DNA of 64,000 nt, taken from assembly GCA_963756365.1 (NCBI GenBank), contig CAVWNF010000003.1, positions 930,001 through 994,000 of the forward strand. Reading direction: 5' to 3'. The translations under genes and the position numbers were made by a program. Positions within the stretch are counted from its first letter, which is position 1; each line of letters opens with the position of its first letter. This document shows positions 42,730-52,743 of this stretch, piece after piece. Source of the DNA: WHTI01 sp963756365. Its GTDB lineage: Bacteria; Actinomycetota; CADDZG01; WHSQ01. The notes under the pieces were generated by a model. The model saw only the letters and a list, made by a program, of their open reading frames with translations. It made no database searches and was not told the DNA's origin.

Positions 42730-45700
42730 TCAGTCGTTCTTGGCTAGGACGAACCTAACTAGACCGGCGTCGAGTTCCGCAGAACCTTCGTGACCCTCCG
42801 GTGGGGGTGTTTCCGTCCCACGACACCTCAAGGGCGAGCACCTCGGACGCGATCTGCCCGTCGTGACGTTCGATCAACGCCAGCGCACCTCGGGAGCGGC
42901 CTCGATCCAGAGATCGATCCTGTCCTCGACGGCGAGACCACTCGATCGCCTTAGATCCTGGATCGCGCGCACGACCTCGCGGGCCGCTCCTTCGGCCGTC
43001 AATTCCTCGGTCAGCTCGACGTCCAACGCGACCCCGTAATGGCTGTCCTGGGCGATCGAGAACCCCTCGCGACCTTCGACGCGGACATCAACCTCGGAGC
43101 GTGTGAGCGACACCTTCTCGCCGGAGAGCTCCAGCTCTGCCCCACCGGCGTCCTCGAGATGGGACACGAACGCGTGAGCGTCCACCTTCGAGAGTGCCGC
43201 AGCGACCTCCTTGACCCGCGCTCCGAAACGGGGCCCGAGGGCCTTGAAGTTCGGCTTGAGAGAATAGGAGACGAGATCCTCGAGTCCGCTGGCGATCTCG
43301 ATCTTCTTGACGTTCAGCTCCTCGGCCATCACGTCCTCGAGGCCCTGCAGATGGGTCGTCTCGGCCGAGGGGATCACGACCAGCGCTCGCGACGAGCGGT
43401 TGCCTGACGCGCACCTTCGCATCGGTGCGCGCCGAACGACCGAGCGCCACCAGTTTGCGGACGAGTGTCATCCTGGTACGGAGTCCGTCGTCCGATCGGG
43501 CGTCGTCGGGGACGGGCCAGTCCGTCAGATGGACCGAGTCAGCAGCATCGTCGATGGGGGCGGTGATGTTCGTGTAGATCTCTTCGACCACGAACGGCAT
43601 GAACGGGGCCGCGAGACGAGATGCTCCTTCGAGGCATTCCCATAGCGTCAGGAATGCCGAATCTTTGTCCGCGTCAGATCCCGAGCGCCAGAAACGACGC
43701 CGAGAACGACGCACGTACCAATTCGAGAGGTCATCTACGAACGTCTCGAGCCGACGCCCGGCCGTCGTTGCGTCGAAGTCTTCGAGGGCGGTCGTCATGA
43801 CCCTGATCGAGTCGTCGAGTTCCGCCAAGATCCAGCGATCCAACTCGGGACGATCCGAGACCGCGATCGACTTCTGGGAGGGATCGAAGCCGTCCAGTGA
43901 CGCATAAGTCACCCAGAACGAGTATGTGTTCCACAGTGTGAGGAGGAGCTTCCTGAGCACCTCGGCGACGTTCTCGCTCGAGGTTCTCCGCGCAGCCCAC
44001 GGGGACCCGGAGGTGACGAGGAACCATCTGAGGGCGTCCGCCCCTTGGGCGTCGAGGACGGTCCATGGATCGAGGATGTTGCCCAGAGACTTAGACATCT
44101 TGCGGCCGTCGGAATCGACGATGTGCCCTAGGCAGACGACGTTCTGATACGAGTTCCGATCTTCGACAAGGGTGGAAACGGCCAACAGCGAGTAGAACCA
44201 ACCACGGGTCTGATCGATCGCCTCGGTGATGAAGTCTGCGGGGAACCGACGTTCGAAGATGTCTTTGTTCTCGAACGGGTAGTGCCATTGCGCGAATGGC
44301 ATCGAGCCCGAGTCGAACCACGTATCGATCACGGGCTTGACGCGCGTTGACGTCTTGCCACACTCGGGGCAGTCGAAGACGACGTCATCGATGTGCGGGC
44401 GGTGAGGATCGATGTCGGACAGGTCTCGCCCGGTCAGTTCGGAGAGTTCCGCGAACGAACCGATACACACGGCGTGTTCGTCCTCGCACCGCCAGATCGG
44501 GAGCGGGGTGCCCCAATAACGGTCGCGCGACAGCGACCAATCGACGTTGTTGGCGAGCCAGTCTCCGAAGCGTCCGTACTTGATCGTCGGTGGCTGCCAA
44601 TTGGTCGCCTCATTGGATGCCTGCAGGCGATCGCGTATCTGGGAGGTTCGGATGTACCAATCCTTGCGCGCGTAGTAGATCAGCGGCGTCTTGCAGCGCC
44701 AGCAGTGCGGGTAGGCGTGAGCGTAGGTCTCGGTCGCCCACAGCGCCCCTTCTTGCTCCAGGACTTCGATGACCTTCTTGTCGGCCTCCTTGAACCACAT
44801 CCCGGCGAACTCGCCGCCCTTGGCGTCGACGTGGCCACTCGGGTCGATCATCTGAACGATGGGCAGGTTGTAGGCCTTCGCTATGACCATGTCGTCTTCC
44901 CCGTAGGGAGCGATGTGGACGATCCCGGTTCCGTCGTCCGTCGACACGAAGTCGCCCGCCCGAACCCTGTGCACAACGTCGTCCGCGGGAACGAACGGGA
45001 AGGGGGGCGTGTACCGGGCATCGACCAGGTCCCGGCCCTTCAACTCGGCGACGATCTCAACGCCCTCTCCGAGCACCTTCTCTGCCAGCTCTCGGGCGAC
45101 GATCACGTACGAGCCTGCAGCCTTCGGGTCCGCTGCCTTCACGTAGGTGATGTCGGGTCCCACCGCCGCAGCCATGTTCGCCAGCAGCGTCCATGGGGTT
45201 GTCGTCCACGCGAGGAGCGAAGTGTCGGGCTCTTCGAGCAGTGGGAAGCGAACGAAGACCGACGGGTCCGTCACGTCCTGGTAGGCACCGGGCTGATGTT
45301 GTTCGTGGCTGGATAGGGAGGTCTCGCAGCGAGGGCAGTAGGGGACGACGCGGAAGTCTTCCTCAAGGAGGCCCTTGTCCCAGATCTGCTTGAGGATCCA
45401 CCAGACGGACTCGACATAGTCGGCCGACATCGTCCAGTAGGCATCGTCGAGATCGACCCAGAAGCCGATCCGGTCGGTCAACTTCTCCCAGTCGCCGACG
45501 TATCTCTTTACGGATTCACGGCATCGCTTCGTGAATTCTTCGATGCCCCATCTCTCCTCGATCTCACTCTTCTGGGTGATCCCTAGTTCCTTCTCGACCT
45601 CGATCTCGACCGGCAGGCCATGGCAGTCCCATCCACCCTTGCGGTGGACGTAATGGCCCCGCATCGTCTGGAAGCGGCAGAAGAGATCCTTGAAGGTGCG

Positions 45701-45895
45701 GGCCTCGACGTGATGGACGCCGGGCTTGCCGTTCGCCGTGGGTGGCCCCTCGTAGAACACCCATTCCGGGGCGTCTTTCCGAGCGGCAAGCGATCGCTGG
45801 TAGATGTCGCTGTCCTTCCAGAACCCCATGATCCTCGTCTCGAGTTCGGGGAAGGAGACGTTCGATTCGACGCTTCTGTAAAGGGGTTCGGACAT
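42730..45895 (-). CDS. ileS: Isoleucyl-tRNA synthetase (three frameshifts)
   Basis: Class I tRNA synthetase charging tRNA-Ile. The HIGH motif is the eukaryote-like GVHHV in PPTANGKPGVHHVEARTFKD, as in mycobacterial type-2 IleS, and the KMSKS loop is intact (GRKMSKSLGN). Other segments are WDCHGLPVE, the editing domain TTPWTLLANMAA, and WFDSGSMPFAQWHYP. The C-terminal end is spread over three frames, broken by an extra base at about 43393, a missing base at about 42878 and an extra base at about 42800. Correction gives 1054 residues ending VRFVLAKND. The start fits the leaderless hexamer at 45902-45907. Confidence 0.93.
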
Positions 45896-45901
45896 GGTTC
45901 A

Positions 45902-45907
45902 AGGGTA
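45902..45907 (-). promoter_or_regulatory. -10 hexamer TACCCT, leaderless start of ileS
   Basis: On the minus strand TACCCT is followed by six bases and the ileS ATG at 45895. Confidence 0.55.
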
Positions 45908-46019
45908 GCCTCTGAACGCCCTGAGCTACTCCGCCCGGGGTGCCCGCTGTCGAGGGGAGCGACCGACGGCGGGGGTCACCTAGCCGCGTGATCATCCGGC
46001 CCCCCTGCGGAAGGTGTGC

Positions 46020-46025
46020 TATCTT
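46020..46025 (+). promoter_or_regulatory. -10 hexamer TATCTT before the lysine-rich DksA-like gene
   Basis: TATCTT ends nine bases before ATG 46035, so the transcript would have a leader of two or three bases. Confidence 0.45.
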
Positions 46026-46034
46026 CCGCCGCCA

Positions 46035-46885
46035 ATGGCCACCAAGAAGAGCTCCAAGAAGACAACGGCGCGTAAGAAGCCAACTGCCCGCAAGAAGCCC
46101 ACCGCGAAGAAGACGGGGGCCCGTAAGAGCGCGGCCACCACGACCAAGGCAACCGCCCGCAAGAAGCCAGCTTCGAAGGCGGTAGCCAAGAAGAAATCAC
46201 CGGCTAAGAAGACGGCAGCCAAGAAATCGCCAGCTAAGAAGAAGTCGCCGGCTAAGAAGACGGCAGCCAAGAAATCGCCAGCTAAGAAGAAGACCGACCG
46301 GCTAAGAAGACACCGGCTAAGAAGGCGCCCGCACCGAAGTCAGCAGGCAAGAAAGAGACGCCGGCTAAGAAAGCGCCCGCACCGAAGGGCGCATCTAAGA
46401 AGAAGTCGGGTGCTGGGAAGGCTCCGGCCCCCCCGTCGCCGAAGCCGCGAGGCAAGGCGATGAAATTGGTGCCGCCTACTCCAGTCCCCAAACATCGGGT
46501 GCGTCCCGCGAAGTTCGACAAGAAGGCACTGAAGGAGATCCGGGCGACCCTCGTCGGCGAGCGGGCCGACCTCAAGAAGCAGCAGGATGAGCTCGATTCC
46601 GCAGCGTTCGAGGATTCGCAGACCGAGGCGAGCGGCGAGGTCGGCATGGACCAGGACTTCGCAGACGCGGGGACCGCAACCTTCGATCGCGAACGAGACC
46701 TCTCTATCCGCAACAACATCCAGGACCTGATCGTTCAGATGGACCGTGCTATCGGACGGATCGATGAAGGTAACTACGGCACGTGTGAGCGGTGTGGGAA
46801 GCCGATCGACGCCGCCCGCCTGAAGGCCCTCCCTCACGCCTCGCTGTGCATGGATTGCAAGCGGCGTGAGGAGCGGGCGCGCTGA
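46035..46885 (+). CDS. Histone-H1-like Lys/Ala tail fused to DksA/TraR zinc finger (frameshift)
   Basis: A two-part protein of about 283 residues after correction. Residues 1-145 are Lys/Ala/Pro-rich KKSPAKK-type repeats like histone H1 and actinobacterial nucleoid proteins. The last 125 residues are a DksA/TraR-type domain: a coiled-coil hairpin (ALKEIRATLVGERADLKKQQDEL), then IDEGNYGTCERCGKPI and LCMDCKRREE with a four-Cys zinc finger. A base is missing at about 46296, in the repeat region. DksA-type proteins bind RNA polymerase; the tail would add DNA affinity. It sits just before lspA. Confidence 0.85.
46201..46292. repeat. 48-bp tandem repeat in the Lys-rich coding region
   Basis: Bases 46201-46248 are repeated from 46249, matching for 44 bases until 46292. 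The unit encodes 16 residues of AKKTAAKKSPAKKKSP type. The frameshift at about 46296 is just after the second copy. Confidence 0.8.
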
Positions 46886-46911
46886 GCCGCGAACCAGTCA
46901 TCATCTGAACC

Positions 46912-47406
46912 ATGAACGAAACACAGCCTGCGCCCGCGCGCACCGCGACCATCTACCGGATCCTGGCGATCGTAGGTGCCCTGGTCGTCGTGGCCGACCA
47001 ACTGACCAAGGATCTCGCCCTGAAGGGGCTGAACGATGGACCGGTGGATCTGATCTCGGGAATCCTGACCCTCCGTCTGACCTATAACTCGGGGGGCGCT
47101 TTCGGGACACTGCAGGGGGTCCCCGGCTTCTTCCTCGTGGCGACCACCGGAGTTGTGATCATGGTTCTCTTCTGGGCGCGGAGGCTCACCGAGAGGTCAT
47201 GGGCATTCCCCTTGGGGCTGGTCCTGGGCGGCGGCGTGGGCAACGTGATCGATCGTGCGGTGCGGGATACCTCGGGGCAGGTGGTGGACTTCATCCAGAT
47301 CCACGGATGGCCGGTGTTCAATGTCGCAGACTCGTGCATCGTCGTCGGCGTACTGTGGCTGATCGTCCTTTCTGCGCGTGCCCCTAAGCAAGACGTCACC
47401 GACTGA
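46912..47406 (+). CDS. lspA: Lipoprotein signal peptidase LspA
   Basis: The aspartyl protease that cleaves prolipoprotein signal peptides after lipidation. The 164-residue protein has four membrane helices and the family blocks VVVADQLTKDLAL, LTYNSGGAFGTLQG, GGVGNVIDRAVR and VVDFIQIHGWPVFNVADSCIVVG, which hold the two catalytic Asp residues. It would mature the lipoproteins of this window (peptide-binding protein, M28-like protein). Its last base overlaps the start of rluD. Confidence 0.95.
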   Translation: MNETQPAPARTATIYRILAIVGALVVVADQLTKDLALKGLNDGPVDLISGILTLRLTYNSGGAFGTLQGVPGFFLVATTGVVIMVLFWARRLTERSWAFPLGLVLGGGVGNVIDRAVRDTSGQVVDFIQIHGWPVFNVADSCIVVGVLWLIVLSARAPKQDVTD

Positions 47407-48317
47407 TGATCGAGATCGGTCCCGACGAGGTTGGCCAGAGGGTCGACGTCGTGGTCGCGGCCCGCTTCGAAGTCACTCGGACCCAGGCTCAGCGCGCCGT
47501 CAAAGATGGCGTGGTGATGGTGTCGGGTGATCCGGTCAAGCCTAGCTATCGGCTTGAAGCCGGTGACACGATCGATGGAGTGATCGCTCCGACCGAGTAC
47601 CCCCCTCCGGGTCCCGAGCAGATCCCGGTGGACATCCGCTACCAGGACGACGACATCCTCGTCGTGTCGAAGCCTGCGGGCCTGGTGACCCATCCGGCAC
47701 GGGGCCACGATTCGGGCACCCTCGTGAACGCTCTGCTGGGGTTGGGGCTGTCTCTCTCAGGTGAGGGCTCGATCCGACCGGGGATCGTCCATCGGCTCGA
47801 CAAGGACACCTCGGGACTGCTGGTGGTGGCGCGCCACGACGCCGCGGCCGCAGCTCTGGTCGCGTCTATGCAATCGAGAGAGGTGGAGCGCCGCTACCTC
47901 GCCCTCGTCAGGGGAGCCCCTGCGACCGCCAGTGGGACCATCGAGGCCCCCGTCGGGAGACACCCGGCCAAGCGCAGGCAGATGGCGGTGATCGCCGACG
48001 GCAAGCCCTCGATCACCCACTACCGAGTCGTCGAGAAGACCGACGAGTTGACCCTCCTCGAGGTCAGTCTCGAGACCGGCCGGACCCATCAGATCAGGGT
48101 CCACCTCGCTCACTTGGGGATGCCCGTACTGGGGGATAAGACCTACGGCGGGCGCTCCGAGTTGTCTCAACGGATGGAACTCGAGCGCTCGTTCCTCCAT
48201 GCGTTCCGTCTCAAGTTCCCGCACCCGGTTACAAGGGAGATCGTCGAAGTAACCGACCGGCTTCCCTCCGATCTGGCGCAGGTTCTGGCGAGAGCCGGTC
48301 TCGACGATCCCACCTGA
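47406..48317 (+). CDS. RluD-family 23S rRNA pseudouridine synthase
   Basis: A 303-residue pseudouridine synthase of the RluA/RluC/RluD group. It has an N-terminal S4 RNA-binding domain (QRVDVVVAARFEVTRTQAQRAVKDGVVMV) and the catalytic domain with VVSKPAGLVTHPA, the active-site GIVHRLDKDTSGLLVVA (Asp near residue 138), RRYLALVRG and ETGRTHQIRVHLAHLGMPVLGDKTYG. The lspA-rluD pair is widely conserved. Confidence 0.93.
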   Translation: MIEIGPDEVGQRVDVVVAARFEVTRTQAQRAVKDGVVMVSGDPVKPSYRLEAGDTIDGVIAPTEYPPPGPEQIPVDIRYQDDDILVVSKPAGLVTHPARGHDSGTLVNALLGLGLSLSGEGSIRPGIVHRLDKDTSGLLVVARHDAAAAALVASMQSREVERRYLALVRGAPATASGTIEAPVGRHPAKRRQMAVIADGKPSITHYRVVEKTDELTLLEVSLETGRTHQIRVHLAHLGMPVLGDKTYGGRSELSQRMELERSFLHAFRLKFPHPVTREIVEVTDRLPSDLAQVLARAGLDDPT

Positions 48318-48424
48318 GTCCACAGGTTGTCCCCCTTGAGTCCCACAGGGGTCGTCCCGCACTCTGTAGGCACAGCACTTCCGGGTGCTTGACGGACGCG
48401 AAGGTGCAGGTCAGAGGACCCTCC

Positions 48425-48453
48425 TTGAAACGCGCCGCCGGCGGGAGTAGATA
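48425..48453 (+). promoter_or_regulatory. Promoter upstream of dnaE1
   Basis: TTGAAA (48425-48430) and TAGATA (48448-48453) with a 17-bp spacer, about 140 bp before the dnaE1 ATG. The rest of the 276-bp gap after rluD shows no gene. Confidence 0.5.
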
Positions 48454-48593
48454 GGTAAAAGAACAACGTTGTGATTCGCGCCGGGGATGATCCTCCCGGG
48501 CGTGGTCCGGGCGACGATACCCAGGGGACGGTTTTCGACGGTGATTGGCTTGAATGTTCTGTTGGTCGGACTGCTGAATGGCAGGCGCGGGCG

Positions 48594-51500
48594 ATGAGTT
48601 TCGTACATCTGCATGCGCATTCCGAGTACTCGATGCTCGACGGGGCCAGCCGGATCGGCGAGATGTTCGAGGCGGCCGCCAAGTACGACATGCCAGCCTG
48701 CGCGATCACCGATCACGGGGTGATGTACGGCGTCCTCGAGTTCTTCATGAAGGGGACGAAGGCAGGGGTCAAGCCGATCCTCGGAATGGAGGGCTACCTC
48801 TTCGGCGGCGATCGTCGCGAGAAGCCCCCGCAGCGAGAGAACACCGACCGGACCTTCCATATGACGCTCCTCGCCGCCGATCAGGTCGGCTACAAGAACC
48901 TCGTGAAGATCTCTTCCAAAGCGTGGCTCGACGGCTTCCATTATCAGCCTCGGTCCGACTGGGAGCTCATCCAGGAGCACTCCGAGGGGATCATCTGTCT
49001 CTCGGGATGTCTCTCGGCCGAGCTTCCCAAGCTGATCGTCTCGGGAGATCTCAAGGGGGCGCGTCGCAAGGCAGCCGAATACAAAGAGGTGTTCGGAGAT
49101 CGCTTCTACCTCGAACTGCAGGATCACGGCATCCGCTCTCAGGCGCCTCTCAACGATGAACTGATGAAGATCGGGGAGGAACTCGGCATCGGGTGGACGG
49201 CCACCAACGATTCGCACTACACGAATAAGGAGGACGCGCCCGGGCACGAGGTGTTGCTGTGCATCAACACCGGTTCGGAACTCAGCGACCCCAACCGATT
49301 CAAGTTCGACTCCGACGAGTTCTACCTGAAGAGACCTGACGAGATGAAGGAACGGTTCGCGCGGTGGCCGGGTGCGTGCGAGACAACCCTCGAGATCGCG
49401 GAGCGTTGCAACGTCGAGATATCACTCGGCAATTCGTTGCTCCCTCGCTATGAGGTCCCCGAGGGAGAGACCCTCGAGACCCATCTCCGAACCCTCGTGT
49501 TCGAAGGCATCAAGAAGCGGTACGAGGACGTTACCCCCGAGGTTATGAAACGCGCCGAGTACGAACTCAAGACGATCGGCGAGATGGGCTACGACGGCTA
49601 CTTCTTGGTCGTTCAGGACTTCGTGAACTGGGCGAAGGATCAGGGCATCAGGGTGGGGCCCGGGAGAGGCTCTGCTGCCGGTTCGGTGGTGACGTACTCC
49701 TTGGGCATCACCGAACTCGACCCGATCCGCTACAACCTGATGTTCGAGCGGTTCCTCAATCCAGAGCGGATCCAGATGCCGGACATCGATATCGACTTCG
49801 ACGACCGGCGACGGGGCGATGTGATCCGCTACGTCCAAGAGAAGTATGGCGAAGACCACGTTGCCCAGATCGTCACCTACGGCACGATCAAAGGTAAGCA
49901 GGCGATCAAGGATGCCGCCCGGGTTCTGGGCTTCCCGTACGCCGAGGGGGATCGGCTCACCAAGATGTATCCGCCCCTCGACCAGGGTCGCGATCATGGG
50001 TTGCAGAAGGCGCTCGAGTCGACCGAACTCGCCGAGGCATACCGCTCGGGCGGGGCGGCGAAGGAGATCATCGACACCGCACTCCAGGTCGAGAACCTCA
50101 AGAGGTCGGCCGGGATCCACGCCGCTGCGGTAGTCATCGGGCCGGATCCGCTGGTCGAACACCTGCCCTTGAGGCGCGGTGACCACGGTGAGATCGTCAC
50201 TCAGTTCGACATGAGCGGGGTCGAGTCACTCGGCCTCCTGAAGATGGACTTCCTTGGTCTCCGGAACCTCTCGGTGATCGAGCTCACACTCGACAACATC
50301 CGCGCCAACCGGGATGAAGTAGCCGACGTCGATCATCTCGATCTCGATGACTCGAAGGTCTTCGACATCCTCCGCAAGGGCGATTCGGATGGCATCTTCC
50401 AACTCGAATCGGATGGGATGCGGCGGCTGCTCGTGCAACTCAAGCCAGACCGCTTCGAGGAGATCATGGCCCTTATCGCGCTCTACCGACCGGGCCCGAT
50501 GGAACAGATCCCCAAGTACATCGAGAGGAAGCACGATCCGGCGAAGATCAGCTACCTCCATTCGTTGCTGGAGGAGATAACCGAAGAAACGTACGGGGTG
50601 CTCGTCTACCAGGAGCAGATCGTGCAACTGCTGCAGATCCTGGCGGGCTACACACTGAGCCAAGCCGACATGGTCAGGAAGGCCATCGGTAAGAAAGACC
50701 GGAACATCATGGCCAAGGAGGAGCCGCGCTTCGTCGATGGGTGCGCGAAGTCGGGAATCGGCGAGAAGGAAGCAAAAGACCTCTGGAAGCTGATCCAGCC
50801 GTTCGCCGACTATTCGTTCAACCGGGCGCACTCAGCCTGCTACGCGTACGTCGCCTATCAGACCGCATGGCTCAAGGCCCACTATCCGGTCGAGTACATG
50901 GCTGCGCTACTCACCTCGGTCAAGGACCGCAAGGACGACAAGCCCAAGTACCTCTCGATGGCTCGGCGGATGGGGATCGAGGTGACCCTTCCGGACGTGA
51001 ACTCCTCCGACATGGACTTCACTCCCGTGGGCGAGCAGGTGCGGTTCGGGTTGTCTGCGGTGCGCGGGGTTGGTGAGGGCGTTGTCGAGAAGATCGTCGA
51101 GGCTCGCAAGGCGAAGGGCGAGTTCACTTCCTTCCACGACTTCTGCCGCAAGGTCGATCCGGTATGTCTGAACCGCAAGACCCTTGAATCGTTGATCAAA
51201 GCGGGAGCGTTCGAATCCCTCGATCACTCTCGCAAGGGATTGATGGACGTTTTCGAATCGCTACGGTCCGAGATCCTGGAGCGGCGCGAGAAGGAGGATG
51301 CGGGCCAGTTCGCATTGTGGGGAGCGGCGACCGACGACGCGGGCGACGAGGCGCACTCGGATCAGGTGATCCCCATGGAGGAGTTCCCCAAGGAACTGTT
51401 GCTTCAGTACGAGAAGGAGATGCTCGGGGTCTACGTTTCCGACCACCCCTTGCTTGGGGTCGAAGGATTGCTGGCCCGGATGACCGATGGACCGATCTCA

Positions 51501-52034
51501 TCTCTTGAGTCGCGCACCGCGGGTGAGAACTGCACGATCGGTGGGCTCGTGGCCACGCTCCAGAAACGGGTCACCCGCAAGGGAGACGTGATGATGATCC
51601 TCTCGGTCGAGGATCTGTCCGGTGCCATCGTCGAGGTGTTGTGTTTCCCGAAGACGGTCGAGAAGTTCGGGATGTACCTCCGCCCGGACGCGATCCTGCT
51701 GATCCAGGGCCGTATCGACCGCGATGCTCGCGATGACTCGATCAAGCTCATCGCGATGGAGGTCCGCCAACCCAAGTTGGGCGAGAACCTTCCTGTCGAG
51801 ATCCACCTCGGGCGAGATGAGTGCACCCCGAAGATCATCGATCGACTGAAAGATGTGTTGTCGGGACATCCGGGCGAGTCGCAGGTGTTCCTGCATCTCG
51901 AGGGACCGAACGAGACGACCGTGTTGAGGTTGGCGAGCGATTACTGGGTCGATCAGACGAATGGCCTGTTCGCAGAACTGAAGGCGTTGTTCGGGCCCGA
52001 CATCCTGGCCCCTCCGCGCAAGCGCTCCGCCTAG
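48594..52034 (+). CDS. dnaE1: Replicative DNA polymerase III alpha subunit DnaE1
   Basis: The main chromosomal replicase, 1146 residues. The N-terminal PHP domain keeps the metal-ligand motifs (HLHAHSEYSMLDG, ITDHGVMYG, GMEGYL, FHMTLLA, LSGCLSAEL, TNDSHY), consistent with a proofreading exonuclease. The polymerase core has GPGRGSAAGSVV and the catalytic MPDIDIDFDD. It then has helix-hairpin-helix, the clamp-binding region, and an OB domain (NCTIGGLVATLQKRVTRKGDVMMIL). ATG 48594 is chosen because homologues begin at FVHLHAHS; an in-frame upstream codon at 48471 would add 41 unconserved residues. Confidence 0.97.
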   Translation: MSFVHLHAHSEYSMLDGASRIGEMFEAAAKYDMPACAITDHGVMYGVLEFFMKGTKAGVKPILGMEGYLFGGDRREKPPQRENTDRTFHMTLLAADQVGYKNLVKISSKAWLDGFHYQPRSDWELIQEHSEGIICLSGCLSAELPKLIVSGDLKGARRKAAEYKEVFGDRFYLELQDHGIRSQAPLNDELMKIGEELGIGWTATNDSHYTNKEDAPGHEVLLCINTGSELSDPNRFKFDSDEFYLKRPDEMKERFARWPGACETTLEIAERCNVEISLGNSLLPRYEVPEGETLETHLRTLVFEGIKKRYEDVTPEVMKRAEYELKTIGEMGYDGYFLVVQDFVNWAKDQGIRVGPGRGSAAGSVVTYSLGITELDPIRYNLMFERFLNPERIQMPDIDIDFDDRRRGDVIRYVQEKYGEDHVAQIVTYGTIKGKQAIKDAARVLGFPYAEGDRLTKMYPPLDQGRDHGLQKALESTELAEAYRSGGAAKEIIDTALQVENLKRSAGIHAAAVVIGPDPLVEHLPLRRGDHGEIVTQFDMSGVESLGLLKMDFLGLRNLSVIELTLDNIRANRDEVADVDHLDLDDSKVFDILRKGDSDGIFQLESDGMRRLLVQLKPDRFEEIMALIALYRPGPMEQIPKYIERKHDPAKISYLHSLLEEITEETYGVLVYQEQIVQLLQILAGYTLSQADMVRKAIGKKDRNIMAKEEPRFVDGCAKSGIGEKEAKDLWKLIQPFADYSFNRAHSACYAYVAYQTAWLKAHYPVEYMAALLTSVKDRKDDKPKYLSMARRMGIEVTLPDVNSSDMDFTPVGEQVRFGLSAVRGVGEGVVEKIVEARKAKGEFTSFHDFCRKVDPVCLNRKTLESLIKAGAFESLDHSRKGLMDVFESLRSEILERREKEDAGQFALWGAATDDAGDEAHSDQVIPMEEFPKELLLQYEKEMLGVYVSDHPLLGVEGLLARMTDGPISSLESRTAGENCTIGGLVATLQKRVTRKGDVMMILSVEDLSGAIVEVLCFPKTVEKFGMYLRPDAILLIQGRIDRDARDDSIKLIAMEVRQPKLGENLPVEIHLGRDECTPKIIDRLKDVLSGHPGESQVFLHLEGPNETTVLRLASDYWVDQTNGLFAELKALFGPDILAPPRKRSA

Positions 52035-52684
52035 CGGCCCTTAGCCACGAACTCGACGAAGCGGTCCCCGGGGATCGGTTTCCCGTGTCCGGGCAGGGCT
52101 ATCGACGGCTTTAGTTCGGCGAGGCGTTTCGCAGAATCGTGGTTGAGGCCCGGATCTGGTGTGTAGATATCGGGGGGCCATCTGAGTCCCGGGAACCCGG
52201 TGAACGGGTTCAGGTTGAAAAGAACATCGCCCAGCACCAGGACCCGGTCGTGCTCGCGGAACAAGGAGATGTGACCCGGCGAATGCCCCGGGGTTTCGAT
52301 GACCGTGAACCCGGCAACCTCATCGCCGTCCGAGAGCACCTCGGCAACCTCGTGGCCTGGCCCGGCGAACAACTTCGATGTGATCGCAAGGGACCAGTGC
52401 GGGGGCGTAAGCCCACTGATATCGCCCGATCTGACGGCATCAGCGTCCCCGGCTCCACACTTCAATGGGATGTTCAGGGCCGAGCACACCCCGTGAGCCG
52501 AGCCTTGGTGGTCCGCATGCCCGTGGGTGAGTACGAGGGACTGCGCCCCTTGTGCTTGCCTCAGGATGCGCCTCGCTCCATGCCTCGTGGACGAGTCGAT
52601 GATGACATCGCCGATCCGATAGACGTTGAACGCATAAGCAGGGCGGCCGTCGAGCAGGTAGACCGATGGCGCCGGCTCTCTCAT
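52031..52684 (-). CDS. Metallo-beta-lactamase-fold hydrolase
   Basis: A 217-residue MBL-fold protein of the glyoxalase II/lactonase type. Metal-binding motifs are LTHGHADHQGSAHG (HxHxDH), the later His in ETPGHSPGHISL, the bridging Asp in LVLGDVLF, and the final His in ALPGHGKP. ATG 52684 is chosen because a GATGAT hexamer lies six bases upstream on the minus strand; an in-frame start at 52711 would add nine residues. It overlaps the dnaE1 end by 4 bp convergently. The substrate is not known. Confidence 0.85.
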   Translation of the reverse strand: MREPAPSVYLLDGRPAYAFNVYRIGDVIIDSSTRHGARRILRQAQGAQSLVLTHGHADHQGSAHGVCSALNIPLKCGAGDADAVRSGDISGLTPPHWSLAITSKLFAGPGHEVAEVLSDGDEVAGFTVIETPGHSPGHISLFREHDRVLVLGDVLFNLNPFTGFPGLRWPPDIYTPDPGLNHDSAKRLAELKPSIALPGHGKPIPGDRFVEFVAKGR

Positions 52685-52690
52685 CGCACC

Positions 52691-52696
52691 ATCATC
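52691..52696 (-). promoter_or_regulatory. -10 hexamer GATGAT, leaderless start of MBL gene
   Basis: On the minus strand GATGAT is followed by six bases and ATG at 52684. It lies only 35 bp from the divergent hexamer of the zinc-ribbon gene. Confidence 0.4.
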
Positions 52697-52731
52697 GCAG
52701 GGATCCTTCACGACTCCCGATGCGACGGGCG

Positions 52732-52737
52732 TATCTT
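52732..52737 (+). promoter_or_regulatory. -10 hexamer TATCTT, leaderless start of zinc-ribbon gene
   Basis: TATCTT is followed by six bases and ATG at 52744. Confidence 0.55.
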
Positions 52738-52743
52738 GGGATC

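Noticed and set aside
46190..46320. CRISPR-like or satellite repeat
   Set aside because: The repeats are in frame, contiguous and encode Lys/Ala-rich protein; there are no unique spacers.
46898..46912. Leaderless promoter before lspA
   Set aside because: CATCAT and TCATCT hexamers lie at eight and five bases from the ATG and match TANNNT poorly; lspA is more likely co-transcribed with the DksA-like gene.
48320..48360. DnaA boxes before dnaE1
   Set aside because: TTGTCCCCC and CCACAGG segments are near the TTATCCACA consensus, but none matches well, and there is no AT-rich region.
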